64,000 nt of DNA from Nocardioides sp. CFH 31398 (GTDB taxonomy: Bacteria > Actinomycetota > Actinomycetes > Propionibacteriales > Nocardioidaceae), in contig NZ_JAKUHT010000013.1 of assembly GCF_022436705.1 (NCBI RefSeq), positions 172,655 through 236,654 on the forward strand, read 5' to 3'. Of this stretch, positions 49,543-58,544 are shown one piece after another. The position numbers and the translations under genes were made by a program. Each line of letters opens with the position of its first letter. The first letter of the stretch is position 1. The notes under the pieces were generated by a model, which was not told the DNA's origin, ran no database searches, and was given only the letters and a program-made list of their open reading frames with translations.

Positions 49543-49935
49543 CTAGCGGGACCGCGGGTCCCTCGCCACGGCGCGGAGCTCGACGAGGGTGCCGGGCACG
49601 GCGAGCTCGGCGACGCCGATCGCCGACCACGCCGGGTACGGCGCCGCGACGTGGCGCGCCTTGACCGCGGCGAACGTCTCGAGGTGCTCCCGCAGCCCGA
49701 CGTGGTACGTCGTGAGCTCGACGACGTCGGCGGTCGTCGCGCCGGCCAGGGCGAGGGCCCGCCCGAGGTGCGCGAAGGCCGTCTCGAACTGCGTCGCCGG
49801 GTCGTCGTCCACGTTCCCGTCGGGGCGGGCGCCGGTCACCCCGGAGCAGAGCAGGAGCCCGGAGGCCGCCACGACGTCGCTGAAGGCCCACTGCGCGCCG
49901 AGGGCGGCGTGGGCGGGGGAGAGCAGGTGGTCCAT
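49543..49935 (-). CDS. RidA/YjgF family protein
   Basis: 130 aa, ATG at 49933-49935. The RidA fold is indicated by [40 protein letters not shown] and [20 protein letters not shown]. RidA proteins hydrolyse reactive enamine/imine intermediates formed by PLP enzymes. The catalytic arginine of true RidA lies in a block (VExxAxA) that here reads [15 protein letters not shown], consistent with the subfamily but not diagnostic. It is divergent from thrS with about 110 bp between them. Confidence 0.75.
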   Translation of the reverse strand: MDHLLSPAHAALGAQWAFSDVVAASGLLLCSGVTGARPDGNVDDDPATQFETAFAHLGRALALAGATTADVVELTTYHVGLREHLETFAAVKARHVAAPYPAWSAIGVAELAVPGTLVELRAVARDPRSR

Positions 49936-50045
49936 GCCCGGATGCTGCCCGAAACCCGGTGGGGTGCGAGCCCTGCACGCCGATACGATCGGCTCACCCA
50001 CGAGCCGCGGCGCCGTATGCCGCAGCGCCACCGAAGGAGTGCCGC

Positions 50046-52028
50046 ATGCCCGAGATCACCCTCGTCCACGCCGAGCAGCGCGAGGACCGCAGCGTCGAGG
50101 CCGGCACCCGGCTCTGGGAGCTGTTCCGCGACGACCCGGACGTCGTCGCCGCCCGCGTGGACGGCGAGCTGCGCGACCTGTCGCGCGACGTCGAGGACGG
50201 CCAGGTCGTCGAGGGCGTCGCCGTCGACAGCCCCGACGGCCTCGACATCCTCCGCCACTCCTGCGCCCACGTGATGGCGCAGGCCGTGCAGGACCTCTTC
50301 GCCGACGCCAAGCTCGGCATCGGCCCGCCGATCCGCGACGGCTTCTACTACGACTTCGACGTCGAGACCCCCTTCACCCCGGACGACCTCGAGAAGATCG
50401 AGACCCGGATGCGCAAGATCATCAAGGAGGGCCAGCGCTTCGAGCGCCGCGTCACCTCCGACGCCGAGGCGATCGACGAGCTCAAGGCCGAGCCGTACAA
50501 GATAGAGCTCATCGGCCTCAAGGGCGGCGCCGGCGTCGAGGACGCCGCCGAGGGGGCGTCGGTCGAGGTCGGTGGCGGCGAGCTGACCATCTACGACAAC
50601 GTCCGGCGCGACGGCGAGGTCGCCTGGTCCGACCTCTGCCGCGGTCCCCACCTGCCGACCACCAAGCGGATCCCGGCCTTCAAGCTCATGCGTTCGGCGG
50701 CGGCGTACTGGCGCGGCGACGAGAAGAACAAGCAGCTGCAGCGCCTGTACGGCACCGCGTGGCCGAGCAAGGACGCGCTGGCCGACTACCTCCACCGCAT
50801 CGAGGAGGCCGAGAAGCGCGACCACCGCCGTCTCGGCCGCGAGCTCGACCTCTACTCGTTCCCCGACGAGATCGGCTCCGGCATGGCCGTCTTCCACCCC
50901 AAGGGCGGGGTGATCAAGCGGGAGATGGAGGACTACGTCCGCCGTCGGCACATCGAGGAGGGCTTCGACTACGTCGGCACCCCGCACATCAGCAAGGAGG
51001 GGCTGTTCCACACCTCCGGGCACCTGCCGTACTACGAGGACACCATGTTCCCGCCGATGGAGCTGGAGTCGTCGCGGTACTTCCTGAAGGCGATGAACTG
51101 CCCGATGCACAACCTGATCTTCCGCAGCAAGGGGCGCTCGTACCGCGAGCTGCCGCTGCGGCTGTTCGAGTTCGGGTCGGTCTACCGCTACGAGAAGTCC
51201 GGCGTCGTCCACGGCCTGACCCGGGTGCGGGCCCTGACCCAGGACGACTCCCACTCCTACGTCACCAAGGAGCAGGCGCCCGGCGAGGTGAAGCACCTGC
51301 TCGACTTCGTGCTCGGGCTGCTGCGCGACTTCGGGCTCGACGACTTCTACCTCGAGCTGTCGACCCGCGACGACTCCAAGCCCGACAAGTTCGTCGGGGA
51401 CGACGCGCAGTGGGACGAGGCGACCGCGGTGCTGGAGAAGGTCGCCACCGACTCGGGCGTCGAGCTCGTCCCGGACCCGGGCGGCGCGGCCTTCTACGGG
51501 CCCAAGATCTCCGTGCAGGCGCGCGACGCCATCGGGCGGACCTGGCAGATGTCGACCATCCAGTACGACTTCAACCAGCCGGCCGGCTTCGACCTGACCT
51601 ACCAGGCCGCGGACGGCTCGCGGCAGCAGCCGGTGATGATCCACTCGGCGAAGTTCGGCTCCATCGAGCGGTTCATCGGCGTGCTCGTCGAGCACTACGC
51701 CGGCGCCTTCCCGCCCTGGCTGGCGCCGGTCCAGGTGCAGGCCATCCCGATCGCCGAGCGCCACGCGGACTACCTGTACGACGTCGCGAAGCAGCTGAGG
51801 GCGAAGGGCCTGAGGGTCGAGGTCGACGACTCCGACGACCGGATGCAGAAGAAGATCCGCAACGCGCAGCTGCAGAAGGTGCCGTTCATGGTCATCGCCG
51901 GAGACGCGGACGTCGAGGCCGGCGCGGTGTCGTTCCGCTACCGCGACGGCCGCCAGGACAACCAGGTCCCGGTCGCCGAAGCCATCGAGCGCGTCGCCGC
52001 CGCGGTCGCGTCGCGCGAGCAGGTCTGA
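50046..52028 (+). CDS. thrS: Threonyl-tRNA synthetase
   Basis: 660 aa with all domains of a full-length enzyme: TGS domain (1-70), editing domain with [11 protein letters not shown] near residue 75, class II catalytic core with motif 2 [14 protein letters not shown] and the zinc-binding AMNCPMHN (Cys near residue 352), and a C-terminal anticodon-binding domain from about 555. It charges tRNA-Thr with threonine. GAAGGAG is a good ribosome site 6 nt before the ATG. In mycobacteria thrS precedes the HIT and pgsA genes directly; here they are 6 kb downstream. No T-box leader is visible. Confidence 0.96.
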   Translation: MPEITLVHAEQREDRSVEAGTRLWELFRDDPDVVAARVDGELRDLSRDVEDGQVVEGVAVDSPDGLDILRHSCAHVMAQAVQDLFADAKLGIGPPIRDGFYYDFDVETPFTPDDLEKIETRMRKIIKEGQRFERRVTSDAEAIDELKAEPYKIELIGLKGGAGVEDAAEGASVEVGGGELTIYDNVRRDGEVAWSDLCRGPHLPTTKRIPAFKLMRSAAAYWRGDEKNKQLQRLYGTAWPSKDALADYLHRIEEAEKRDHRRLGRELDLYSFPDEIGSGMAVFHPKGGVIKREMEDYVRRRHIEEGFDYVGTPHISKEGLFHTSGHLPYYEDTMFPPMELESSRYFLKAMNCPMHNLIFRSKGRSYRELPLRLFEFGSVYRYEKSGVVHGLTRVRALTQDDSHSYVTKEQAPGEVKHLLDFVLGLLRDFGLDDFYLELSTRDDSKPDKFVGDDAQWDEATAVLEKVATDSGVELVPDPGGAAFYGPKISVQARDAIGRTWQMSTIQYDFNQPAGFDLTYQAADGSRQQPVMIHSAKFGSIERFIGVLVEHYAGAFPPWLAPVQVQAIPIAERHADYLYDVAKQLRAKGLRVEVDDSDDRMQKKIRNAQLQKVPFMVIAGDADVEAGAVSFRYRDGRQDNQVPVAEAIERVAAAVASREQV

Positions 52029-53035
52029 TGCGCGGACGACGGGGGCGGGCGGCGGCGACCGCCGCCGCCCTCGTCGGCGTGCTCGCGCTCGCCGGGTGCG
52101 GCGGCGCGGACGAGTCGTCGTCCCCGTCGTCGGGGGCCGGGGACGAGGGCGTGCCGAGCCCGTCGGGCGAGACCGACCCCTCGCCGTACCCGACGCAGGC
52201 GACGCCGTCCCCGACCGACGGTGACCGCGCCGGCGAGCCGGGGGAGGGCGCGCAGGACCTCGCCGAGCAGGCGGAGGGCCTCGCCGAGGAGACCCGCATC
52301 GCGCCGCGCTCCGGGAACGTGCTGGGCAGCGACATCTCGTGGCCGCAGTGCCCGGTGGGCATGGGCATCCCGGAGAAGCGGACGCTCGGCATGCCCGGCC
52401 CGCTGCCCGAGGCGGAGTACGTGATCGTCGGGCTGACGAACGGCCCCGGCTTCACGCCGAACCCGTGCCTGGCCGACCAGGTGGCGCAGACGCGGCGCTC
52501 GGGCAAGCTGATCTCGGCGTACTCGGTGGCGAGCTACCCGGACGCCGCGCAGCTCGAGGAGCACGCGGACGACGGCCCGTACGACGGTTCGACGCCGGCG
52601 GGGGCGCTGCGCAACACGGGCTACCAGCAGGCGCTGTACAACGTCGCGTCGATGGAGGCGACGGGCTTCGAGACGCCGTTCGTGTGGATCGACGTCGAAC
52701 CGGTGCCGGACTTCGAGTGGAGCGCCGACCCGGCCGCCAACGCCGAGGTGGTGCGGGGCATCGCGCGCGGCTACACCGACTCGGGCTACGGCATCGGGGT
52801 CTACTCGACGCCGGCGCTGTGGGCCGGCGTGGTCGGCGACCTGGAGCTGGGGATCCCGGAGTGGCGGGCCGCGGGCCAGACCTCCGCCGCCGAGGCGCTG
52901 AGCCGGTGCGGCGACGACTGGGTCATCCAGGGCGGCGAGGCCGTGATGGGGCAGTGGGTCGAGGCCAGCCGCGACCAGAACCTCACCTGCGACGGGGCCG
53001 CGCGCGACCTGGACCTGTACTTCCACCAGTACTGA
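52028..53035 (+). CDS. Lipoprotein with DUF1906/glycoside-hydrolase-like fold
   Basis: 335 aa; the ATG shares one base with the thrS stop (TGATG). A signal peptide with lipobox GVLALAGC is followed by a Ser/Pro/Glu-rich linker (about 30-90). The domain begins GSDISWPQCPVGMGIPEKRT, contains FVWIDVEPVPDFEW and GYGIGVYSTPALWAGVVG, and ends RDLDLYFHQY. The ISWPQC and IDVEP blocks resemble the GH25-like/DUF1906 proteins of actinobacteria that may bind or cut cell-wall glycans. The acidic residues of IDVEP could be catalytic. Anchored outside the cell. Confidence 0.75.
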   Translation: MRGRRGRAAATAAALVGVLALAGCGGADESSSPSSGAGDEGVPSPSGETDPSPYPTQATPSPTDGDRAGEPGEGAQDLAEQAEGLAEETRIAPRSGNVLGSDISWPQCPVGMGIPEKRTLGMPGPLPEAEYVIVGLTNGPGFTPNPCLADQVAQTRRSGKLISAYSVASYPDAAQLEEHADDGPYDGSTPAGALRNTGYQQALYNVASMEATGFETPFVWIDVEPVPDFEWSADPAANAEVVRGIARGYTDSGYGIGVYSTPALWAGVVGDLELGIPEWRAAGQTSAAEALSRCGDDWVIQGGEAVMGQWVEASRDQNLTCDGAARDLDLYFHQY

Positions 53036-53080
53036 GTGCGCGGGGGCCGCGAGGACACGCCTCCCTCCCGAAGAGACGCC

Positions 53081-53197
53081 GAGTCGGCACGTCTGCGCAG
53101 CCGGGAGGGGTCGAGTCGGCACGTCTGCGCAGCTGGGAGGGGTCGAGTCGGCACGTCTGCGCACGTGGGAGACGCCGAGTCGGCACGTCTGCGCAGC
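53081..53197 (+). repeat. 32-bp-period tandem repeat array D, downstream of the lipoprotein
   Basis: Four units start at 53081, 53113, 53145 and 53177 with the core GAGTCGGCACGTCTGCGCA, the same as array C. The exact period is 32 bp. It lies between the lipoprotein stop (53035) and the convergent DUF559 gene end (53198). Confidence 0.88.
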
Positions 53198-54175
53198 TCA
53201 GTACGACGGGCGCGCGCCGGCCCGCCGTCGCGCGGCGATGACCGCCTGACGGATCCGCGCCTCGAGCATGACCTGGTCCGGTCCGAAGAGGTCGTCGCGG
53301 ACGACCACGACGAACGTCCAGCCGTGGATCCGGGTGAGGTACTCCCGGCGCCGTGCGTCGTGCCGGCGTCGTCCCGGACCGGCGTGCCACTCCTCGCCGT
53401 CGTACTCGATCGCGACCTTGAGCTCACGGTTGGCCAGGTCGAGGCGCGCGATCTCGACACCGTCCTCGACGACGCCCACCTGCGGCTCGAAGGGCGCCTC
53501 GCCCACCTGCAGGCACCGCAGACGGAGCACGGACTCCGCCGGGGACTCGGCGCGCGGGTCGACCAGGGGCGCGATCTCCCGCAACGTGGTCACCCACCGC
53601 ATCCGGGCGTACCGCTCGACGCCAGCGAGCAGCTCCTCGATCGAGAACGTGCCGAGACGGGCGACGGCGTCCATGCCGGCGATCGCCCGATCGGGGTGCC
53701 GGACGCGACCCAGGTCGTGCGCAGTCCGGAGCGGTGTGGTGACGCGGACGCCGTGCACCGAGGTGACGTCGTCCTCGCGCAGGTTGCGCTCGCCGCCGTC
53801 CACGATCTCGGTGCGCACCCGCCCCCGACCCGACGGCCGGAAGAGGGACAGGGGGCGCAGGGCGAGGTGCTCGCCGGGCGCGAGTGCGCCGGTCGTCCCG
53901 AGCAGCCACGCCGCGTGCTGGTCGCACACCACGCAGTCCGACGACGCCACCAGCCCGATCGACGCGGCACGGAGCGCGGGGGAGTCACCGGCCTCCGTCG
54001 CCAGGTACACCCCCTTGACCGGTCGTCGCAGGAGACCGCGTCCGCACAGACGAGTCAGCTCCCGGGGGTTCGGGACCAGGTCGAGCGCCTCGGCGCGGGT
54101 GAAGGGCCGGTCGCGAGGGAGGGGTGAGTCCGGCGGGAGGAAGGAGGGGGTGGCGGTGGGGGCGAGGAGGGTCAT
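53198..54175 (-). CDS. DUF559/type IV toxin-antitoxin AbiEi-like protein
   Basis: 325 aa from the ATG at 54173-54175. The N-terminus (TRAEALDLVPNPRELTRLCG, LLRRPVKGVYLATEA) is the winged-helix found in AbiEi-type antitoxins. The C-terminal part VAIEYDGEEWHAGPGRRRHD, followed by ARRREYLTRIHGWTFVVV, is the DUF559 endonuclease-like domain of the restriction endonuclease superfamily (Asp-Glu-Lys style core). No toxin gene is adjacent, so it is best seen as a common actinobacterial solo protein of unknown role, possibly in DNA repair or mobile-element control. Confidence 0.8.
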   Translation of the reverse strand: MTLLAPTATPSFLPPDSPLPRDRPFTRAEALDLVPNPRELTRLCGRGLLRRPVKGVYLATEAGDSPALRAASIGLVASSDCVVCDQHAAWLLGTTGALAPGEHLALRPLSLFRPSGRGRVRTEIVDGGERNLREDDVTSVHGVRVTTPLRTAHDLGRVRHPDRAIAGMDAVARLGTFSIEELLAGVERYARMRWVTTLREIAPLVDPRAESPAESVLRLRCLQVGEAPFEPQVGVVEDGVEIARLDLANRELKVAIEYDGEEWHAGPGRRRHDARRREYLTRIHGWTFVVVVRDDLFGPDQVMLEARIRQAVIAARRRAGARPSY

Positions 54176-54237
54176 GCCGCAGACCTGCCCGTCGGCCGGA
54201 CGACGGACACCTGCGGGTTCGGTGCCTGTGGAGAACC

Positions 54238-54289
54238 TGCGCAGACGTGCCGACTCGACCCCGGATCCGTGCGCAGACGTGCCGACTCG
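54238..54289 (-). repeat. 32-bp-period repeat array E, two copies
   Basis: Two copies of the core (minus strand GAGTCGGCACGTCTGCGCA; 54238 and 54270 are the left ends on the plus strand) lie 32 bp apart. The array is upstream of the DUF559 gene, unlike the other arrays. Confidence 0.8.
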
Positions 54290-54308
54290 ACCTCGGGAAA
54301 GTGCCTGT

Positions 54309-54411
54309 GACGGCGTGTCTGCGACACGGTGTCGATACTCGGGACGCGGCGTCACGCATACTGCTGTACACGGGACGCCGTGTCGCGCTAACCTATCTGC
54401 GACACAGCGTC
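54309..54411 (+). promoter_or_regulatory. Multi-operator promoter region of the diiron oxygenase operon
   Basis: Three related inverted elements: GACGGCGTGTC-TGC-GACACGGTGTC (54309-54333), GACGCGGCGTC (54343-54353), and a 13-bp pair GACGCCGTGTCGC (54374-54386) / GCGACACAGCGTC (54399-54411; 12 of 13 match) around 12 bp. The last flanks TAACCT (54389-54394), a -10-like box. The arms share GCGACAC/GTGTCGC. This is typical for a TetR-family operator, and a TetR gene ends this operon, so autorepression is likely. A second half-site TGCGACACGT is at 54431. Confidence 0.6.
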
Positions 54412-54463
54412 ACCGAACGTCCCAGCAGCATGCGACACGTCCCCGACCAGCGAGGAGTGCACC

Positions 54464-55444
54464 ATGACCGCCGTCGAGCAGGAGACCACCAGCGCGGCCG
54501 CCTACGAGGACCGGCTGCGGATCCTCTCCGAGGCCAGCGTGGACCAGCACTTCGACGCGTTCGAGGACATCGCCTGGGACGACCCGGCGTACGCCGTCGA
54601 CCCGGACGACCCGCGCTGGATCCTCCCGGAGGTCGACACCCTCGGCGGGCACCGCTGGTACCGGTCGCTGCCGCAGGAGGACCAGATCCGCATCGGCCTG
54701 ATGCGTCAGGCCAACGTCGCGAAGGTCGGCCTGCAGTTCGAGCAGATCCTCGTCGCCGGCCTCATGAACTACACCTTCGCGCTCCCGAACCGCTCGGCGG
54801 AGTTCCGCTACTGCACGCACGAGGCGACCGAGGAGACCCACCACACGCAGATGTTCCAGGAGTTCGTGAACCGCACCGGGGTCGACGCCCCCGGCGGCCC
54901 GCTCCTGTTCCGCGTGCTCGCGCCCTTCCTGCCGCTCTTCGCGCGCTGGACGCCGCTGCCGTTCTTCCTCGGCGTCCTGGCCGGCGAGGAGCCGATCGAC
55001 CACCTGCAGAAGTCCATCCTCCGCGCCGGGAGGACGATGCACCCGCTGCTCCAGCGGATCATGCAGATCCACGTCGCCGAGGAGGCCCGCCACATCGGGT
55101 TCGCCCACCAGTACGTCGAGAACCACGCGCCCCGCCTCAGCCGCGTGCGCCGCGCCGCCGTCGCCCTGATCCTGCCGATCCTCATGCGCTTCCTCTGCGA
55201 CGTCATCGTCGTCCCGAGCCGCAAGGCGCAGGCGCAGATGGGCGTGCCGCGCTGGGTGGTCAAGGACCTCTACTGGCGCGACCCCGCCTCGCGGAAGATG
55301 CTGCGCGACCTGTTCGCGGACGTCCGGATGCTCGCCGAGAACAGCGGCCTGATGACCCGCTCGTCGCGGCTCCTGTGGCGCCTGCTGAAGATCGACGGCC
55401 GCGCCGCGCGCTTCCGCAGCGAGCCCTCCTCCGCCGCCGCCTGA
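54464..55444 (+). CDS. AurF-like diiron oxygenase
   Basis: 326 aa. The ferritin-like four-helix carboxylate-bridged diiron site is visible as E in VGLQFEQILVAG, EETHH (EATEETHHTQMFQEF), E in GEEPIDH and EEARH (HVAEEARHIGFAHQYVEN). These ligands match the AurF/Rv0885-type diiron oxygenases, which oxidise amines or other substrates using electrons from a ferredoxin reductase. The next gene encodes such a reductase. CGAGGAG lies 8 nt before the ATG. The substrate is unknown. The TetR operator cluster just upstream suggests induction by a small lipophilic compound. Confidence 0.82.
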   Translation: MTAVEQETTSAAAYEDRLRILSEASVDQHFDAFEDIAWDDPAYAVDPDDPRWILPEVDTLGGHRWYRSLPQEDQIRIGLMRQANVAKVGLQFEQILVAGLMNYTFALPNRSAEFRYCTHEATEETHHTQMFQEFVNRTGVDAPGGPLLFRVLAPFLPLFARWTPLPFFLGVLAGEEPIDHLQKSILRAGRTMHPLLQRIMQIHVAEEARHIGFAHQYVENHAPRLSRVRRAAVALILPILMRFLCDVIVVPSRKAQAQMGVPRWVVKDLYWRDPASRKMLRDLFADVRMLAENSGLMTRSSRLLWRLLKIDGRAARFRSEPSSAAA

Positions 55445-55480
55445 GGCGGCGCACCGGCACGAGCAGGCAGGACCGCACCG

Positions 55481-57157
55481 ATGGCGTACGTCGTCACGCA
55501 ACCGTGCTGCGCCGACGCCTCGTGCGTCCTGGCGTGCCCGGTCAACTGCATCCACCCCGCACCCGGTGAGCCCGGGTTCGCCGAGGCGGAGATGGTCTAC
55601 ATCGACCCGCGCTCGTGCGTCGGGTGCGGGGCGTGCGCCACCGCCTGCCCGGTCGACGCGATCAAGCCCGACACCGCGCTCGCGCCCGACCAGCAGGTCT
55701 TCGCCGCGATGAACGCGGAGTACTACGACGTGTTCAGCCACCCCGACCGGACGCCGCTCGCGGTGGTCGGCAAGCAGCGCCGCCTCCTCGGCGACCGCGG
55801 CGAGGGCGAGGTCGCGGTGGCCGTCGTCGGGGCCGGGCCGGCCGGGCTGTACACCGCCGACGAGCTGCTCAAGCACCCGGAGGTCCGGGTGGACGTCCTG
55901 GACCGCCTGCCCACGCCGTACGGGCTGCTGCGCGCCGGCGTCGCCCCCGACCACCAGCACACCAAGCAGGCCGAGCGGCTCTTCGGGCAGATCGAGTCGC
56001 AGCCCGGCTTCCGCTACCTGCTCGGTGCCGAGGTCGGCCGCGACCTCCTCCACGAGGAGCTGACCGCGCGCTACGACGCCGTCGTGTACGCCGTCGGCGC
56101 GTCCACCGACCGTCGGCTCGGGATCGACGGCGAGGACCTCGCCGGCTCGGTCTCCGCCACCGACCTCGTCGGCTGGTACAACGGCCACCCGGACCACCAG
56201 GACCTGGGCCTCGACCTGTCGCACGAGCGGGTCGTGGTCGTCGGCAACGGCAACGTGGCGCTCGACGCCGCGCGGATCCTCACCGCCGCGCCCGAGCGGC
56301 TGGTCGGCACCGACATCGCGCGGCCGGCGTACGAGGCCATCGCCAGCAGCGGCGTGCGCGAGGTCGTCGTCCTGGGGCGTCGCGGCCCGGCTCAGGCGGC
56401 GTTCACGGTGCCGGAGCTCGTCGGCCTGGTCGGTCTCGCGGACGCCGGGGAGATCGACGTCGTCGTGGAGACGAACGGGGCCGGGCTCGGCGAGTCCCAG
56501 ACCGAGCGGCTGCTCGCCGACCTCGCCGCGCGCACGCCCCGACCCGGCCTGCGCCGCATCGTGCTGCGGTTCCTCACGGTGCCCGTGCGGGTGCTCGGCG
56601 AGGGGGGCCGCGTGACCGGGCTCGAGGTCGCCCGCACCCGCCTCGAGGCCGACGCGGACGGCGTCTGGCGGGCCGTGGTGACCGACGAGACCGAGGTGCT
56701 CGCCACCGGCACCGTCCTCCGCTCCGTCGGCTACCGGGCGCGGCCGGTGCCCGGCCTGCCGTTCGACGAGGCCGTGGGGACGGTCCCCCACGAGCGGGGT
56801 CGTGTCGAGCCCGGGACGTACGTCGTCGGCTGGATCAAGCGGGGCCCGACCGGCTTCCTCGGCACCAACAAGTCGGACGCCGCCGAGACGGTCACGAGCA
56901 TCCTCGACGACCTGGACGCCGGGACGGCGCGGCGTCGCGGGACCACCGAGCGGGCCGACGACCTGCCGGCCCTGCTGCGCTCGCGCGGCGTCGCGGCCCA
57001 CGGTCGGCGGGGCTGGCGCGCCATCGACGCCGAGGAGCGCCGCCGGGGTGAGGCGGAGGGACGTCCGCGCAGCAAGATCACGACGCGTCCGGAGCTCGAC
57101 GAGGTGGCTGCCGGAGCCAAGCGCCCGCGGCGTTACGCTGGTCTCGTCCGCGGCTGA
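55481..57157 (+). CDS. Ferredoxin--NADP+ reductase with N-terminal 4Fe-4S ferredoxin domain (FprB-like)
   Basis: 558 aa. The N-terminal ferredoxin domain carries two cysteine clusters, CCADASCVLACPVNCIHP and CVGCGACATACPVDAIKP (about residues 8-65). The FAD motif is VAVVGAGPAGLYTADELL (near residue 112) and the NADP motif is VVVVGNGNVALDAARIL (near residue 250). The layout is that of mycobacterial FprB and adrenodoxin-reductase-like enzymes. It would pass electrons from NADPH to the diiron oxygenase encoded 36 nt upstream, as the Rv0885-fprB pair suggests. A -10-like TACGCT near 57136 may drive the TetR gene separately. Confidence 0.88.
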   Translation: MAYVVTQPCCADASCVLACPVNCIHPAPGEPGFAEAEMVYIDPRSCVGCGACATACPVDAIKPDTALAPDQQVFAAMNAEYYDVFSHPDRTPLAVVGKQRRLLGDRGEGEVAVAVVGAGPAGLYTADELLKHPEVRVDVLDRLPTPYGLLRAGVAPDHQHTKQAERLFGQIESQPGFRYLLGAEVGRDLLHEELTARYDAVVYAVGASTDRRLGIDGEDLAGSVSATDLVGWYNGHPDHQDLGLDLSHERVVVVGNGNVALDAARILTAAPERLVGTDIARPAYEAIASSGVREVVVLGRRGPAQAAFTVPELVGLVGLADAGEIDVVVETNGAGLGESQTERLLADLAARTPRPGLRRIVLRFLTVPVRVLGEGGRVTGLEVARTRLEADADGVWRAVVTDETEVLATGTVLRSVGYRARPVPGLPFDEAVGTVPHERGRVEPGTYVVGWIKRGPTGFLGTNKSDAAETVTSILDDLDAGTARRRGTTERADDLPALLRSRGVAAHGRRGWRAIDAEERRRGEAEGRPRSKITTRPELDEVAAGAKRPRRYAGLVRG

Positions 57158-57206
57158 GGCGGACGCCGCGCAGCACGGCGGCCGAAGGCGATGGGGACGG
57201 GGTGTG

Positions 57207-57917
57207 ATGGCGACCAAGCAGCCCGCCGACGGGCGCCAGCTGCGCTGGAACCGCCACAACGAGGAACGCCGTGAGCAGATCCTCGACGCCGCCCTCGAGA
57301 GCCTCGAGGACGCCGGCCCCGGCGTCGACGTCCACGTGCAGGAGATCGCCGAGCGCGCCGGTCTGTCCCGCACCGTCGTCTACCGGCACTTCGACGACCG
57401 TGCCGACCTCGACCGCGCCGTCCGCGCCGAGATCCTCGACCGGCTCTGGGCTGCGCTGATCCCGGAGGTCACCCTCGACGGCACCATCCCGGAGATCGCC
57501 GAGCGGATCGTGTCGACCTACGTCGGGTGGACGGTCGCCCACCCCGCGCTGCACCGCTTCGCGGAGTCCGACTCCTCGCAGGGCGAGGAGGACCCGCTGC
57601 AGGAGGGCCTGGCCCGCATCGCCGGGCAGGTCGCCGACCTGATCACCACCGCCATCGACCTCCTCGGGCTCGAGCCGAGCGAGGACGAGCGCGCCGCGGT
57701 CGACCCGCTCGTCTTCGGCCTGGTGGGCGCGGTCTTCGCCGCCGTCCGCCGCTGGATGTCGCGCCCCGAGCGGACGCCGCCGGCCCCCGTCTTCGTCTCG
57801 ATGGTCACCGAGTCCGCCTGGCACCTGCTGGAGGGCTTCGGACGACGCCTCGGCATCGTGCTCGACCCCGACCAGCGGGTCGAGGACCTCCTCGCCGCCG
57901 CCGGCCAGACCACGTGA
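57207..57917 (+). CDS. TetR family transcriptional repressor
   Basis: 236 aa from the ATG at 57207; a GTG directly before it is an alternative. The helix-turn-helix reads VHVQEIAERAGLSRTVVYRH (about residues 45-65) in a typical N-terminal DNA-binding domain. The C-terminal ligand domain is hydrophobic with VVxxAxxxLL patterns. Its gene follows the diiron oxygenase and reductase genes and the operators are at the head of that operon, so it probably represses the operon and senses a substrate or product. The HIT gene follows after 7 nt; read-through from this operon would put thrS-type neighbours under partial TetR control. Confidence 0.87.
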   Translation: MATKQPADGRQLRWNRHNEERREQILDAALESLEDAGPGVDVHVQEIAERAGLSRTVVYRHFDDRADLDRAVRAEILDRLWAALIPEVTLDGTIPEIAERIVSTYVGWTVAHPALHRFAESDSSQGEEDPLQEGLARIAGQVADLITTAIDLLGLEPSEDERAAVDPLVFGLVGAVFAAVRRWMSRPERTPPAPVFVSMVTESAWHLLEGFGRRLGIVLDPDQRVEDLLAAAGQTT

Positions 57918-57924
57918 GGGCCCG

Positions 57925-58485
57925 GTGAGCACCCCCGAGCCCGACGGCACCGACCGGCCCTTCGTCCAGGACGGCATCGGCGAGCCCGACGCCCTCGACC
58001 GGCTGTGGACGCCGCACCGCATGGCGTACATCCGGGGCGAGAACAAGCCGTCGGACGCCAGCGAGGGCGAGTGCCCCTTCTGCCGGATCCCGACCGCGGA
58101 CGGCGACGGCCTGGTGGTGCGTCGCGGCGAGCTCTGCTTCGTGGTGCTGAACCTCTACCCGTACGCGCCCGGCCACCTGATGGTCTGCCCCTACCGGCAC
58201 ATCGCCGACTACACGGAGACGACCGACCCGGAGGCCGCCGAGATGGCCGACCTGACCCGGGAGGCGATGCGGACGCTGCGCTCGGTGTCCGGGGCGGCGG
58301 GGTTCAACCTGGGCATGAACCAGGGCGCGATCGCCGGCGCGGGGATCTCCGCGCACCTGCACCAGCACGTCGTCCCGCGCTGGCCCGGCGACCAGAACTT
58401 CATGCCGGTGATCGGCCGGACCAAGACGTTGCCCGAGCTCCTCACCGACACCCGAGACCTGCTCTCAGCGTCCTGGGTCGGCTGA
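57925..58485 (+). CDS. HIT family hydrolase, Ap4A phosphorylase-like
   Basis: 186 aa, GTG start at 57925. The HIT motif is AHLHQHVVPRWPGDQNF (histidine triad, catalytic His in HLHQH). The N-terminal CPFCRI with a further CXXC-like arrangement binds zinc in this subfamily. It resembles mycobacterial Rv2613c, an ATP phosphorylase acting on Ap4A. Its gene normally lies between thrS and pgsA; here it is still directly before pgsA. Confidence 0.88.
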   Translation: MSTPEPDGTDRPFVQDGIGEPDALDRLWTPHRMAYIRGENKPSDASEGECPFCRIPTADGDGLVVRRGELCFVVLNLYPYAPGHLMVCPYRHIADYTETTDPEAAEMADLTREAMRTLRSVSGAAGFNLGMNQGAIAGAGISAHLHQHVVPRWPGDQNFMPVIGRTKTLPELLTDTRDLLSASWVG

Positions 58486-58529
58486 GCCGGGGACACCGAG
58501 TCGGCGTCGGGGTCGGGGCGGGGCGCCGA

Positions 58530-58535
58530 TAACCT
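58530..58535 (+). promoter_or_regulatory. Possible internal -10 box for pgsA
   Basis: TAACCT (TANNNT) ends 9 nt before the pgsA ATG; a near-leaderless transcript is possible in addition to read-through from the HIT gene. Confidence 0.35.
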
Positions 58536-58544
58536 CCAGGCACC

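Noticed and set aside
49936..50045. T-box leader before thrS
   Set aside because: The gap is only 110 bp and shows neither the T-box sequence nor the specifier stem.
53198..54175. Toxin-antitoxin pair around the AbiEi-like protein
   Set aside because: No AbiEii-type nucleotidyltransferase is encoded beside it; solo DUF559 proteins are common in actinobacteria.
52028..57917. Integrative element or prophage between thrS and the HIT gene
   Set aside because: No integrase, transposase, att-like direct repeat or tRNA target is visible; base composition is like the surroundings.
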